A DNA stretch of 64,000 bases. Source: Plasmodiophora brassicae (taxonomy: Eukaryota > Endomyxa: Phytomyxea > Phytomyxea > Plasmodiophorida). A model generated the notes under the pieces. That model had not been told where the DNA came from. It saw only the letters and a list, made by a program, of their open reading frames with translations, and ran no database searches. Of the stretch, positions 16,326-26,700 are shown piece by piece. The stretch is taken from assembly GCA_036867785.1 (NCBI GenBank), contig CP145420.1, positions 434,001 to 498,000 of the forward strand. Direction: 5' to 3'. The position numbers were made by a program, and so were the translations under genes. Within the stretch, counting starts at the first letter, position 1. Every line of letters begins with the position of its first letter.

Positions 16326-17287
16326 TCAGGAAACTCCAGCTTCTGCAAGTAAAGCTTGTACAACGCTGTCGGGACGCACGTCAGTTCGGCACACCGAATG
16401 AACTATCCAGTTGAAAAGCGGACCGGTTTCGACTTTAATCGTGCTGGAGCGCATCACTTCTACCTTTCCCGGCCAATCTTTGACACGACCCATTCCAGAA
16501 AGGTATTCGCATTTCGCGAGTAACTTGCGCATGAAGACACATGCGTCCTTGACGCCATCAAAGTTACCAGACGACGCGCACCCGACCGCAAACCGCATGA
16601 CCTCGCCACTGCATCGCTCCGTCAGCAAACAATGAACCGTTCCTACAAGGCGACCAAGGCGAGAAGTACCTTAGATCCGCAATTCCTAAAAGGTAATCGT
16701 GTGTAGTAAGAGGGATGCGGACCAGGTCGGCATTACATCGCAGCAGCCCCAGCTGAATCTCGTCTTTCGTGACCAGCGTCCCGTGGTTGAGATAATTCAG
16801 GAACGCTTCCGCTTCCACGTATTCTTGAAAGCCCGGACTGATGGAGTACATAAATCTGCCGCACAGTCAGGCACGGCCCCGAATATGATTCCGGCAGGAG
16901 GCATACTGATGGTATTCCTTTTCAGAGGCAATATCTGCAGACAAACATGGAATTAGAACGTGCGCTCGGTGGCGCATTCCCTACGTAGGGACTGACACTC
17001 AGTCCACTTCGCAATCTTGCCACGAATGGCTTCCAGTTTCGTCGCACCTTGCCGGAGCAGCTTGTCGCGATCGCCAGTCGTCGCCCTATGAAGCAGGAAG
17101 ATTGTGTTCTTGCTATCCTTCGTAACGTCTCGCGACAAGACCCTGGCGGATTCCCTCCGTGCATTCTGAGACGCATGTCATGCGGCCACGATCAGGAGCA
17201 TCGGGGAACGCGGGCCCATACCAGATCGTCAATCCTATCGGCGTACGCCGCAAACACGGCAACCAGCGGTGCGTCTGCGCCTGTCAT
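16326..17287 (-). CDS. TSNAX: Translin-associated factor X (TRAX)
   Basis: Exons 17287-17222, 17165-16985, 16934-16907, 16855-16670 and 16608-16326 give 247 residues. The N-terminal helix VLSRDVTKDSKNTIFLLHR is nearly the human TRAX sequence, followed by ATKLEAIRGKI, the QEYVEAEAFLNYL helix, DYLLGIADLSGEVMRFAV and a final KVET helix. TRAX is the catalytic subunit of the translin/TRAX RNase C3PO, which trims tRNA 5' leaders and small-RNA passenger strands. The four acidic residues of the TRAX active site can be placed: both Glu in QEYVEA, Asp in ADLSGE and Glu in SGEVMR, so it should be active. Exon 3 is only 28 bases. The intron before SGEVMR splits the Ser codon of the active-site loop. Translin itself is not in the window. 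Confidence 0.93.
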
Positions 17288-17430
17288 CGTTATCCGAACA
17301 GTGCGCCCCGTACGATACTTTCGCGCAATGTGCTGTTTGTCACGAGCCATGTCAGTGTGCACTGGGTTGCATCCGTATGCGGTTTATCGAAGACGAACCC
17401 CCGCTCTACATGAGGTTTGTTTGTACAGGG

Positions 17431-17841
17431 TCAGGCGGAGTCGTTGAGAAGGTCGGCAATCTCCTTGTCGATAGCGCATTCGAGGCTGGGCACCGCCCCG
17501 GACGGAGCACGCTCTGTCCCGGATTCGAGTTCGGCGACCTGTTTCTGGAGGAGTGCTTCTTCAGCTTCGAGCGCGCGCAGAGCGACGCCGGCATCAACAA
17601 CGGGAAGGTTCTCATCAGGCGGTCTGTCGGAGAAGTCCAGCGCCCGTCGTCCGGCGTTCGCTTCGGGGCCGCCGGCCTTCTTCGCGTTCATCGCGATCAG
17701 CGCTTCGCCAATCATACGCGCCCGTGACGCCGACAACGGCGTGAACGGCCCTGGGCGGCGGCGCGCTGTCGACGGCGTCGCCCCTGTCGCGGCGCCACCC
17801 CGCTTCGGCGTCGATGGCACGGGGTACCCCGTCGCCTTCAT
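17431..17841 (-). CDS. Small coiled-coil protein of unknown function
   Basis: An intronless 136-residue ORF starting MKATGYPVPSTPKRGG. The first half is basic with three TP or SP sites (STPKR, ATPSTARR, FTPLSASR), which could be CDK-type targets. The second half has an acidic coiled coil (VALRALEAEEALLQKQVAEL) ending in a short amphipathic helix. This layout resembles small chromatin, spindle or kinetochore adaptors, but I recognise no family. Codon use matches the neighbouring genes. The start could be in an upstream exon, as the GTG/TTG codons before it stay open for a few residues. Confidence 0.5.
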   Translation of the reverse strand: MKATGYPVPSTPKRGGAATGATPSTARRRPGPFTPLSASRARMIGEALIAMNAKKAGGPEANAGRRALDFSDRPPDENLPVVDAGVALRALEAEEALLQKQVAELESGTERAPSGAVPSLECAIDKEIADLLNDSA

Positions 17842-17963
17842 CGCTCGCGTCAAACTGCGCCGCCAGGTCCCCCCTCGGAAAGCGACTGGATGAGTTCACA
17901 CGGCACCATGCACAGTCTCGCCATACGATAACAAACACATCGATATATTAACGCCTATGCGCT

Positions 17964-18806
17964 CTACCAGCCGTACTTGGCCTTGGCCAGTTTACGACGG
18001 TCGGCACCCTGTGCGGCTCTTGCCCTGATCTGGTCCTCCATCACCGAGGCGCTGCTGGCCATGTTGCTGATGTGATGCCGTCTGGACGCCTGCCACTGCA
18101 CCTTCGACGTTGTCAGGATGGCGTTCTGTTTGGCGTTCCAGATCGATGCCGCAGCAGCAGGCATTTCTCGCTGAGACGCCAGCGGGTCGGTGCCGCCATC
18201 AGGGCGGCTCCAAAGGTGTTTACGAAGGTCGTTGGCGGTGATGTCGATGAAGCGACCTTTAGACATTTGCGCTTCGAAAGCATATTCGGATTCAGGCCCT
18301 GTCGCTGACAGCGTCGATGGCTGCGATTGAGTGTGGAGATACGAGAACAGCGTCGGCGGCGGTTTCAATCCCGGAGGTGGACGAACGACGCGGCCGTCGA
18401 GGCGAACCTCAGGAATCAGTTGCTCGGGTGGCAATAGGGGCGGCGGAGGAGCTGGGCCTTGCTCTTCTCCAATCAACAGTCTCGGCGCATCATCGCCGTT
18501 CTTCGCGTCCGACGACGGCACTGCAGCGGCAGCGGATTCAACCGATTGTCCATTCGCATCGTCTCGCTCCTGCCCGGTGCGTTCGGCCGCCAGTTTTCGT
18601 TTACGGCCCGATTTCTTCGGCGGCGGCAACGCCGCCAGTGCCGGCGCAATCGACGCCGCACGATCCTGCGACGCATGCCCCTCTACGCCCACCTTATCCG
18701 CGGCTGGCACATGCGCGGTGGTCGACACCGACCGCACGAGCGGCGGCTGGCGTTCCACGACAGCGTCATCGTCGGAGTCGGACGCGTAACTGACGATGCC
18801 GTTCAT
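17964..18806 (-). CDS. PRCC-family protein (mitotic checkpoint / splicing-associated)
   Basis: A single-exon 280-residue protein. It begins MNGIVSYASDSDDD, the N-terminal form typical of PRCC proteins, has a KKSGRKRK nuclear-localisation-like cluster and a proline-rich middle (GPAPPPPLLPPEQ), and ends with the diagnostic region: FIDITANDLRKHLW, then a basic helix and the terminus RRKLAKAKYGW (KYGF/KYGW in the family). Human PRCC is nuclear, binds MAD2B and is found with spliceosomal proteins. An in-frame GTG codon five codons upstream is not used because the conserved MNG start follows. It shares an upstream region of about 340 bases with a gene on the other strand. Confidence 0.85.
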   Translation of the reverse strand: MNGIVSYASDSDDDAVVERQPPLVRSVSTTAHVPAADKVGVEGHASQDRAASIAPALAALPPPKKSGRKRKLAAERTGQERDDANGQSVESAAAAVPSSDAKNGDDAPRLLIGEEQGPAPPPPLLPPEQLIPEVRLDGRVVRPPPGLKPPPTLFSYLHTQSQPSTLSATGPESEYAFEAQMSKGRFIDITANDLRKHLWSRPDGGTDPLASQREMPAAAASIWNAKQNAILTTSKVQWQASRRHHISNMASSASVMEDQIRARAAQGADRRKLAKAKYGW

Positions 18807-19145
18807 TGCGACTGCGCGCACTCCGCAGCGTGTAGGACGGTACGCAACCTTGACGCCCGGCGCTGCGGCCGTAGGTGCCCGTCAGTGCCGCTGACAGGTA
18901 TGCTACCGGCCACGTTCGCACCTGCATCCGCAGCTCTGCCGAGGTCGCCGCCGCTCCCCAAGACGTTGCAACATTGAAACGAGCGCTTGAGAGTGCTTTG
19001 ACCAATGGCCGGACCGGGTGTCGGATGGTGCGGATGACGTTTGCCGCCCAGTCCACTACAGGTTGAGGGTATGCCCAGGATGGAATGTCGGAAGTATTCG
19101 TTGGTCTGTTCGATGGTTCCCGCAATCCGTAGAGTTCCAGTGGAA
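18807..19145. promoter_or_regulatory. Divergent promoter region, PRCC-like / helical-repeat gene
   Basis: Between two start codons pointing away from each other. It must hold both promoters. No TATA box or repeated motif stands out, and the start of the plus-strand gene could lie slightly further upstream (in-frame ATGs at 19071 and 19080). Confidence 0.5.
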
Positions 19146-20960
19146 ATGGACCCGCTTGCCGCTGCCCGTGAGCTCAGGGCTGCTGGGGCGCCCAGCATCG
19201 CGGTTTGGGCGCTGCAAGCAGCCGCGAAGGCGGTAACGTGCGGGCGCGCCGCTATGGAGATACGCCTGGAGATTGCGGCGATTGCGTCGGAGCTGGGCTG
19301 GGACATGGCGCAGCAGTTACAAGTGCTGAACGACATCGTGCGGCTTTTCGAACAGACGGCACCGGATGAAGATGCCGTTGGCATGGTTTTGCAGGCCCTT
19401 CGCCAGGGAATGTCGCTCTGCCTTCGCCATGGCGACCTTCGCCAGGCCATGGCGTCCGTCGATCGCGCCATTGAGATCGCTGCGCGATACGATCGCGTTG
19501 AATGGTTGGTCCCGTTCGTGTTCGGCGCCTGCCACGCTCTCGTTGGTCGTGGCGATCTTGTTTCCGCTGCTCGGTACAGTAAGTGCACTTGATCGTGCGA
19601 TGCTCTCGCGAACCGCTGATCATGAATTGCAAAGTGGCTGTTCTGAAGTCGTCATCGCACGATAAGCCACAACATGCTGCCATTGTCCGGCTTGTCCTTG
19701 GTCACATCTCCATCTTGTCTGAAGAGGACCCTGCGTGTGATGTCGCCCAGATCGCCGGTGTTCTCCCGGATCAGCTGGCCCAGTACGCTGCCGCCTTGAT
19801 GCTTGTACGAGGGCCCGCCCTTGATTGCTCCCAGGCTACGTGGGCATATGAACGCCTTGCGAAACCGCTGCTGGCCCCCTCGTCCAATGTAACGGTACTG
19901 GATGGCCTGGGGATACCAATCCAGTGGGCGACGAGCAGTACAGTCGCGGCTCTGTATGCTCTGCTTCGGTGCATTCAAATGCGGTCGCTGGGCCGCAATT
20001 CAGAGGCGGGGTCTTTCGTCAATTTGGGCCTAGACCTCGATGCACACGCTGTCGACCCCGTTCTGCGTTCGCTCTTGGAAGCGCAATCAATTCAGCTCAT
20101 CCTGTCTCGGTTCGATTTGGTATCTGCTGCTCATCGCTTGTCATCGTTTGTAAGCCGCCCCGATAACACGTTGATTGCGGCAACCGAGTCACTTCTAAGA
20201 GCACAGGTAGGTTGCTCATGTTCCCGCCTTACAGTTGTCAATGCTGACTGTGCCAACTGTCTCACAGTACGCAATGGCGACTCGAAACGTCGACGCTGCC
20301 GCCACACATGCTCGCTTGCTGCAAAGCCGAATGCAGGATACGCACGCTCCATTAGTTGCTTTCGCGAGCATTCTGTTGCACCTGTTGAGCCAGTCTGCGT
20401 CGTCGCCAGCCAACGCGCTCGAGGCAGCCATACAGATTGAGGCGTTATCATGCCCCTCTAGTCGAGCTTCGCTGATCGCTTCAGGTTACCTGTTTGGCCT
20501 GGGCGCAGCGGGTGGCCGCGCTGAGCAAAGCCTTCGTTCTGCGGTTTGCATGGATCCGAACCAGCAGGACAACCTGAGGGCTTTGGGGCTAGCCTTGCTG
20601 GCTGATGTCTGCGCGGCGAATCTCGACCAGGGTCTGGCTGGCAAGCTTCTTTGGCAGGCTCGTCAGCTGGCGATCCAGAGCGAGAGCCCTCGGACGATTG
20701 CCACAGTTACTGGGATTATTATGGTACAGGAAACGCGCCTGCTTGTCGAGACAATGTCGTTGATTACCCGGTGGGAACAGGGAACGCTGAATCATATGGG
20801 CGGCACTGATGAGATTATTGCGAAGTTCGTTGACCTTTATCATCCAGCTATTGCCATCTGTGCGAAGAGCGTCGAGATGGCCACATCATCTGCAACCCAC
20901 GTTCGTGCGATTTCTGCCGCTCGTCAGAACTGGCCAGGCGGCGGTGTCCCGTCTGCTTAA
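19146..20960 (+). CDS. Alpha-helical repeat protein, possibly Mau2/Scc4-like cohesin loader
   Basis: Three exons (19146-19578, 19635-20206, 20268-20960) give 565 residues. The first donor is a perfect GTAAGT. Almost the whole protein is made of paired helices in TPR style rich in Ala and Leu, for example ALRQGMSLCLRHGDLRQAM and ALEAAIQIEAL. An N-terminal part with a helical repeat beginning SIAVWALQAAAKAV, a middle segment opening after a Tyr-Met junction, and the overall length of about 560 residues resemble Mau2/Scc4, the partner of Nipbl/Scc2 that loads cohesin. No invariant motif confirms this, and APC5- or COP9-like helical scaffolds are alternatives. The gene itself is secure from codon use and phase; the function is a suggestion. 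Confidence 0.65.
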
Positions 20961-21642
20961 GCCGGTCGGAATTGACACTCACAATTCGTTGAATTAACTA
21001 TTGTTTACACTTTGAGCAACCAACGTCAATGTTATGCACAATTTACAGGATATGGAGACGACGTTTCTCATGGAACGTACAACAAATTACCGAGAGAAAG
21101 AAGCAATGCCGCCGAGGGTCGGTAAAGCCAATGAAGAGGGACGCTGTTGCGAGCTTGATCATGCGCAGTCCAAACTCAAGGTCGAGGACTCAAGGGTGCC
21201 ATGTGGGAGAACTTGAGGAATATTCGAGAAGCGCACGGTGATCCAAGTTCGCAGGTTGGCTTATGGCTAGGGCGGGTGGCGACATTTGGGCCAGCGAATT
21301 CGTCAGACATGTGAGCGCTCACAAGACCTTCGACATACCCCACGTTTGGGACATCAACACTGTCTGCCGCAACAAGCCCTGCGATTTAACAGCCACGGTG
21401 ACCGGAACAATTGCCAGTACGCCCTTCGGTCGAACTCCCCTACTTGCTGTCCAGCAGTACATTTCAAGCCCTCCTTTGAGGAGATGAACTTGGAGATGAT
21501 CTTGTATCGTGGCAACGTTTTGTATATCAATAACGACAGCGCTTGCGCTCCTACGCAATTGCCTAGCCACGACGCAAGGTGCAAAGAGGAGTAGGGCGAC
21601 GCCCCTCTATCCATGCGTTGTGTTTACTTGTGTATACTACCG
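20961..21642. other. Intergenic stretch, no gene supported
   Basis: Sequence between the helical-repeat gene and the 3' end of the ALDH gene, visibly lower in GC than its surroundings. Short ORFs exist on both strands but none has codon use like the neighbours or a recognisable motif. A plus-strand reading from 21034 (MHNLQDMETTFLMER...) could be part of a small spliced gene, but I could not complete it. Confidence 0.45.
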
Positions 21643-23551
21643 TTACTCTTCATACTGGATGCCTATAAGAAACCGATATAAGCAGAGACAGCGGGTCGTG
21701 AAGGTTGAGAAGCACTTACAGATGTTCTTCATTTCCGAAAAGAACTCTAATGACCGCATTCCACCCTCTTTGCCTATGCCCGACTCCTTGATTCCGCCGA
21801 AAGGAACGCGAAGGTCCCGTTTGAGCCATGTGTTCACCCATACCATACCTGGCCACAGTGGCCTCAGCGCGAACGAAATGATGACAGAGGTACACAGGCT
21901 TGCCTTACCAGTGTGCATGCGTCGCGTAACTCGGTGGGCTCTGCCCAAGTTCGAGGTCCAGACTGAACCAGCCAGGCCATACCGCACAGAGTTGTGGATT
22001 TGCACAGCTTCGTCTTCAGTGTCGAATGGATGAACGGTAACAACAGGCCCAAAGATTTCCTCGGTAGCGCATCTAGATTGGGTGGAGAGCCCAACAATAA
22101 CAGTGGGTTCGAAGAAGCATCCATTGGAAAACGGTGGCAAAAGTGAACCAGGGCGTTCGCCTCCACACAAGATCTTTCCTCCTTCTTCGGCAGCCAGTTT
22201 GACGTAATATTCGACTTTCTTCAGCTGCTGAGGAGATATAACCGAGCCCATCCAGCTCGTTTTTGGATCGCCAACTGTCAGGGACTTTGTCCGCTTGACG
22301 AAGGCGTCTAGGAACTTGTCTAGCAATGGACGCTCGACGAGGATGCGAGAGCCACACAGGCAAATCTGTCCCGAGTTCAGGAAGCTGGAACGCAAAACAC
22401 CTGCGCCCAGTTGTGCCAGGTGTCAGCCGCCAGCATGCGCTTTCCAATTACTGTCACAAGTACCCTCGATCATTTGATCGAAATTGCAATCTGCGAATAC
22501 AATGGTGGCGTTCTTGCCGCCAAGCTCCAGTGACAGCTTCTTGAACGTCTCGCTAGCAGCCACCGCAACGGTACGCCCTGTAACCTGTGGGAGCGGGCAA
22601 TCAGATCAGCCTCGACAACGACAGTGGAAGCGTACTGTGCCGCCAGTAAACGAAACCGCATCGACTGACGGCGACCGGATGAGGGGTTCCCCGGCCTCGC
22701 TACCCAACCCGAACACGAAGTTGGCAACGCCAGGAGGCAGCCCGACGTTCACAATTATGTTTGCCAGCGCATGCGCCGTTAACGGACTCAGCTCGCTTGG
22801 CTTGCAAACTTCAATAATCGAAGAGTCAGCAGCGGGTTCCCGACCGCATAATCTAGTATGCATACCGACTGTGCAACCCATCGCCAGCGCCGGCGCCAGC
22901 TTCCACGTCAGCCTGACCCACCATTATGTCATATCGTACTTGCAAACAATGCTCCATATTACAAATAGATTGGCCTGGACTGTCATGATGAATACCACAA
23001 ACTTCATATGTGAACTAGGCGCACACACTGACAGGTTCCAAGGCGTGATGAGAGCGGCCACGCCCACTGGCATCCGTTGAGTGTAGTTTATGGCACCAGT
23101 CATCTCCGTGCTTGGGGCCTCCTGCTGGCGAACCGCTTGCGCGAAGAATCGCAGATTGGCCACAGCCCTCGGGATGTCAACAGTACGCGCCAGCTGGACA
23201 GGCTTGCCAGTGTCCATCGACTCCAGCTCGGCAAAGTCATCGAGGCGCGCCTCAACCGCATCCGCGATTCTCTCTAGGCATCGAGCACGGTCTTCGACCG
23301 GCGTCTCCGACCACTGAGGGAAAGCACGTTCCGCAGCGGACCTGATAGGAACACACACACTTAGGCGTCATCGCAGGCTGCCATGCGCACGTGCAGCACT
23401 ACTACACTGCGGCGTCGACATCTGCAGCGCGCGAGCGCGGCAAAACTGCAATACGCTCTCCGGTGGCTGGATTGAAATCGTCGAGCGTGCCCCCGTCAGC
23501 AGCGGCGACGAACCGCCCGTCGACCAGGTTCAAGCATTGCAAGACCGTCAT
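21643..23551 (-). CDS. Aldehyde dehydrogenase, ALDH8 type, with a 12-base micro-exon
   Basis: Nine exons (23551-23406, 23341-23033, 22974-22963, 22912-22866, 22808-22636, 22584-22464, 22400-21909, 21848-21720, 21662-21643) give 482 residues, close to human ALDH8A1. Hallmarks: [20 protein letters not shown] (NAD-site entry), [12 protein letters not shown], the nucleotide-binding SFTGG turn, [11 protein letters not shown] with the general-base Glu, catalytic Cys in [22 protein letters not shown], and [15 protein letters not shown]. The C-terminus ends CIQYEE without a peroxisomal signal. ALDH8 enzymes oxidise 2-aminomuconate semialdehyde in tryptophan breakdown, and related semialdehydes. The 12-base exon encodes the missing PIY turn, and the model fails to match the family without it. 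Its start codon is about 200 bases from that of a divergent gene. Confidence 0.93.
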
Positions 23552-23754
23552 CGGTCGCCCGCAAAACGCCAAATGAATGAAATTAAATGATGGACGCCGT
23601 CCGTTTGTGTATGCCGCCCCAAAAAAGCGTCGCGTTCTCTGGAGAACGGCTGCCTGTTGTTGGACGCGACTTTTCCGGAGTAGCCACGTGCGTGATCGTG
23701 CCAAGCTGCCGCGTGGATTTTGGCGGCCTGGTCCGTCAGTTGGCAGTCTGCCCG
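23552..23754. promoter_or_regulatory. Shared divergent promoter, ALDH / NCoR-like gene
   Basis: About 200 bases between opposing start codons. The plus-strand frame is open through much of it (ATG at 23587), but that N-terminus is of poor composition, so I treat it as promoter and leader. No clear motif is seen. Confidence 0.5.
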
Positions 23755-26700
23755 ATGAGCACCAACAGTGCCGGCCATGGGTTCCGGGGCGGCGGCGGGC
23801 CAGGGCAGGGTCGCGGGGGTGCACGCGGCGGCCGAAGTAACCGGCGACCGTGGCGAGATCGGCGCCCTGGGCCGCGACGCGACGTGTATGGCGGCCCTCG
23901 AACGTTCGAGGACGGCGAGATTGGAGGGCGGCGCCGACCGATCGGCGAGCCGGACATGGAGGCGGATGGGGATTTTCGCGGTGACCGTTTTCCGCCTTGG
24001 AGGTCTGGGAATCGGCGTCAACCCCTGCCGCCCGACTCGCGTTTCCATTCCCGTCAAGGCGGCGCCGGTGCCGTACCCAGCGACGCCAACCGGATTATGC
24101 CTCGAGGCCTGCCTGAGAGCGGTACGGAACGATTTCCGCAGGGTCCCTACAGTATGCATCGCATGAGCAGGGATTCGTCGCCCGCTCGATCCATGTCGCC
24201 ACCTCGGCGGAACGACCGCCCTGAACCTCCTGGCCCGGCTGGATCCAAGCCGCCGATATCGCTGGAGTTCCCCGTCTTAGGGCCAGTACCAATCTTGGAG
24301 CTACCTGTTCCCGATTTCCCAGCGGCAGCACCGATTAGAGGGCCCGCCAGAAGTGGCGCGGCATCGCCCACTGGCTCGGACAGAACGCAGTTGTTGTCGA
24401 AGTCGGAGATGCAGAGGTCGCCTCCAGATGGCGCCAGAACGACCAGTCGAGGTCCGAGCCCCACCATGATGGACCTACCTGTGGACCGCAACGCCCCATC
24501 GCGAAGCTCGCTTGCTATCGGAGCTGGACCCAACGTGTCGGTGGGACGGGAACGCGCTGGCCATTCACGCTCACGTTTCAGTATCGGCGCTTCGCCGGGC
24601 CCAGAAGACATCAGCTGGAGGTCGCAACGGGATCGACCTGTGGAGAGGCAGATCGCAGATATTCGTTCGTCAGGTCCCGACCTGCTCGAGGTCCAGCGCC
24701 AACGTCCGCTGTCTTCTAGCCCACCGAACTCGGGTCCAGTTATCCATGCCGACCGGATGCGACTTCTGTCAAGGTCAGAGCCTGAGACGGACGTTGCCGC
24801 CCAGAGTCGCTCGCGGATCCCGTTGAGGATGCCCTCACGCGGTTCCCTGCCGGGGTCGTCCTATCCGCCTCGTGAGGATTCTGGACCAAGCTCGCGCTCT
24901 GCTCCTGCGGCGGAGCATAAGCCGTCTGACGCGTATGGACCTCGGGCCGTTCGACGGTCTCGCTTTGATATCCCTCCAAGGAGTCCACCCGAGGAGCGTA
25001 TGCCGGTCGACCGCTCTCAACAGCCCCGAAGTTCGCTTCCTGTAGGTCCTGGGCCCACTGTGCACACTGAACGGATTCGCTTGCTGTCTTCTACACATCC
25101 CGCGGAGCTGGGAACCGGTGATGCTGTTCGAGCGAGGTCGCGCTTCGATATTCGTCCTCCTAGTCTGGCTCCCGAACAACCGGTGCAATCGTCACCTAGC
25201 GCAGCGACCCTTCGCGTCAGTGTCGGACCTTCTTCGCCTTCTTCATCCGCAAAGGACAGTGAGCCACGACGAATCGGTTTTGGTGAAGGCCTTGCGAAAT
25301 TCATTCGCAAAGTCGAATCGCCCAAAGCCGATCAGAATCCCGACGAGTCTGCCCAGGCACCCGATGCCGTTCCTTCATCTGCAGATGATCAGCGTCCTGA
25401 GGATATGGATGTGCCCATGGCAGATGAGACCACATCGACTCCTGTCAAGTTGCACCCAGCTACTGAATCCGCACCATCATCTACTCCTGCTGTAGATACG
25501 CCGTCTCAAGCTTCTCTGCTTGAGCGGATACAGAAACTCGATGACGACATCGCGGAAATTGAGGACGCAATCGCGCGACAGAAGGAGGTTCTTGAAGGTC
25601 GACCGGACACCAGTGCTCCTTTATCTGACGACACGGAGAGCCATGGAGCGTCGCTCGTGACCAGCGCAGATGAGAAGGCCGTTGTGGACCGTATTTACGC
25701 TGAGAACGCCCGGCTGTCCAAGCTGTCGTCGCACCAACTCGCGAAAGTGCTTCCTGGGTGGCTTACCCAGGCTTGTCCTCCCGGGGCGTTCTACACGCCG
25801 CTGTATCGGGAACCGTTGGAATGCGACCTCGTTCGTTCCACTGTGAAGGGGCACGTTGCCTCTCGACCGCGTCTTCTTCGTGCTGTCCGAGAAAAGAAAC
25901 TGGCAGCTGCGAACCTCTCCCGCCTCACTGCTCTGGAATGGTGGACGAAATATCGCGACTGGAAGGTGTACCTGTTTGAGAGTCGAAACCTTAACGTCCC
26001 TCCGTTCCGCTATCACATGAGTGCTGAGATCAAAGCCTACTATGCTGCTCGGCTGGCTCCGATTCCCAACATGCTCACCGACGAAGAGAAACGGTACCGG
26101 TCGTTCCGCAGTCGCAACGCACTCGTTGAGGACCCCAGACATGCCGAAAACCAACGGAAACTCGTTAATCCCTGGCTTGACGCGGAACGCGAAATCTTCG
26201 AGAAGAAGTACGCCAAGCACCCCAAGAACTTCGCTAAGATCGCCAAGTATCTCCCAAACAAGTCTGTTGGCGACTGCGTTGCTCACTACTACTCTTCGAA
26301 AACGGTCGTAAACTACAAGTCTCTTGTGAAGAAGTACCGGAAAATGGTCTTGTCACGCAAGGGCATCGAGTCCAACGACGATATCGACTTCGACGTTGCG
26401 AACATGGTCAATGAAGATGCCCCGAGGCGTTCTTCGTCTGCGTTCCCTCGGGAGATCTTGAAGCTGGCTGAGGACATTTCCCGGAACAACATCGAGGTGC
26501 AAGCTAGCCGAAGCCGTGCTCAGCGAAGGCGAACGGAAGACGATGAAGCCGCTGCATCTGGAGCGGTCAAACCGAAAGGAAAGAAGCCTTCTACGAGTAT
26601 CGACGACGAGCAGGCGGCAAAGGCGCAGTCGACTGGGAAGAAACGCAGTCGTGTATCGGGCTCTGCGTCATGGGACGCGCGAGAAAAGGAACTATTCGTC

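Noticed and set aside
21034-21320. Possible small spliced gene (MHNLQDMETTFLMER...)
   Set aside because: I could not find a set of introns that gives a convincing protein, and codon use is weak.
23587-23754. N-terminal extension of the NCoR-like protein
   Set aside because: The frame is open, but the sequence is unlike the rest of the protein and would leave only 36 bases to the divergent ALDH start. The ATG at 23755 gives a natural RGG-rich start.
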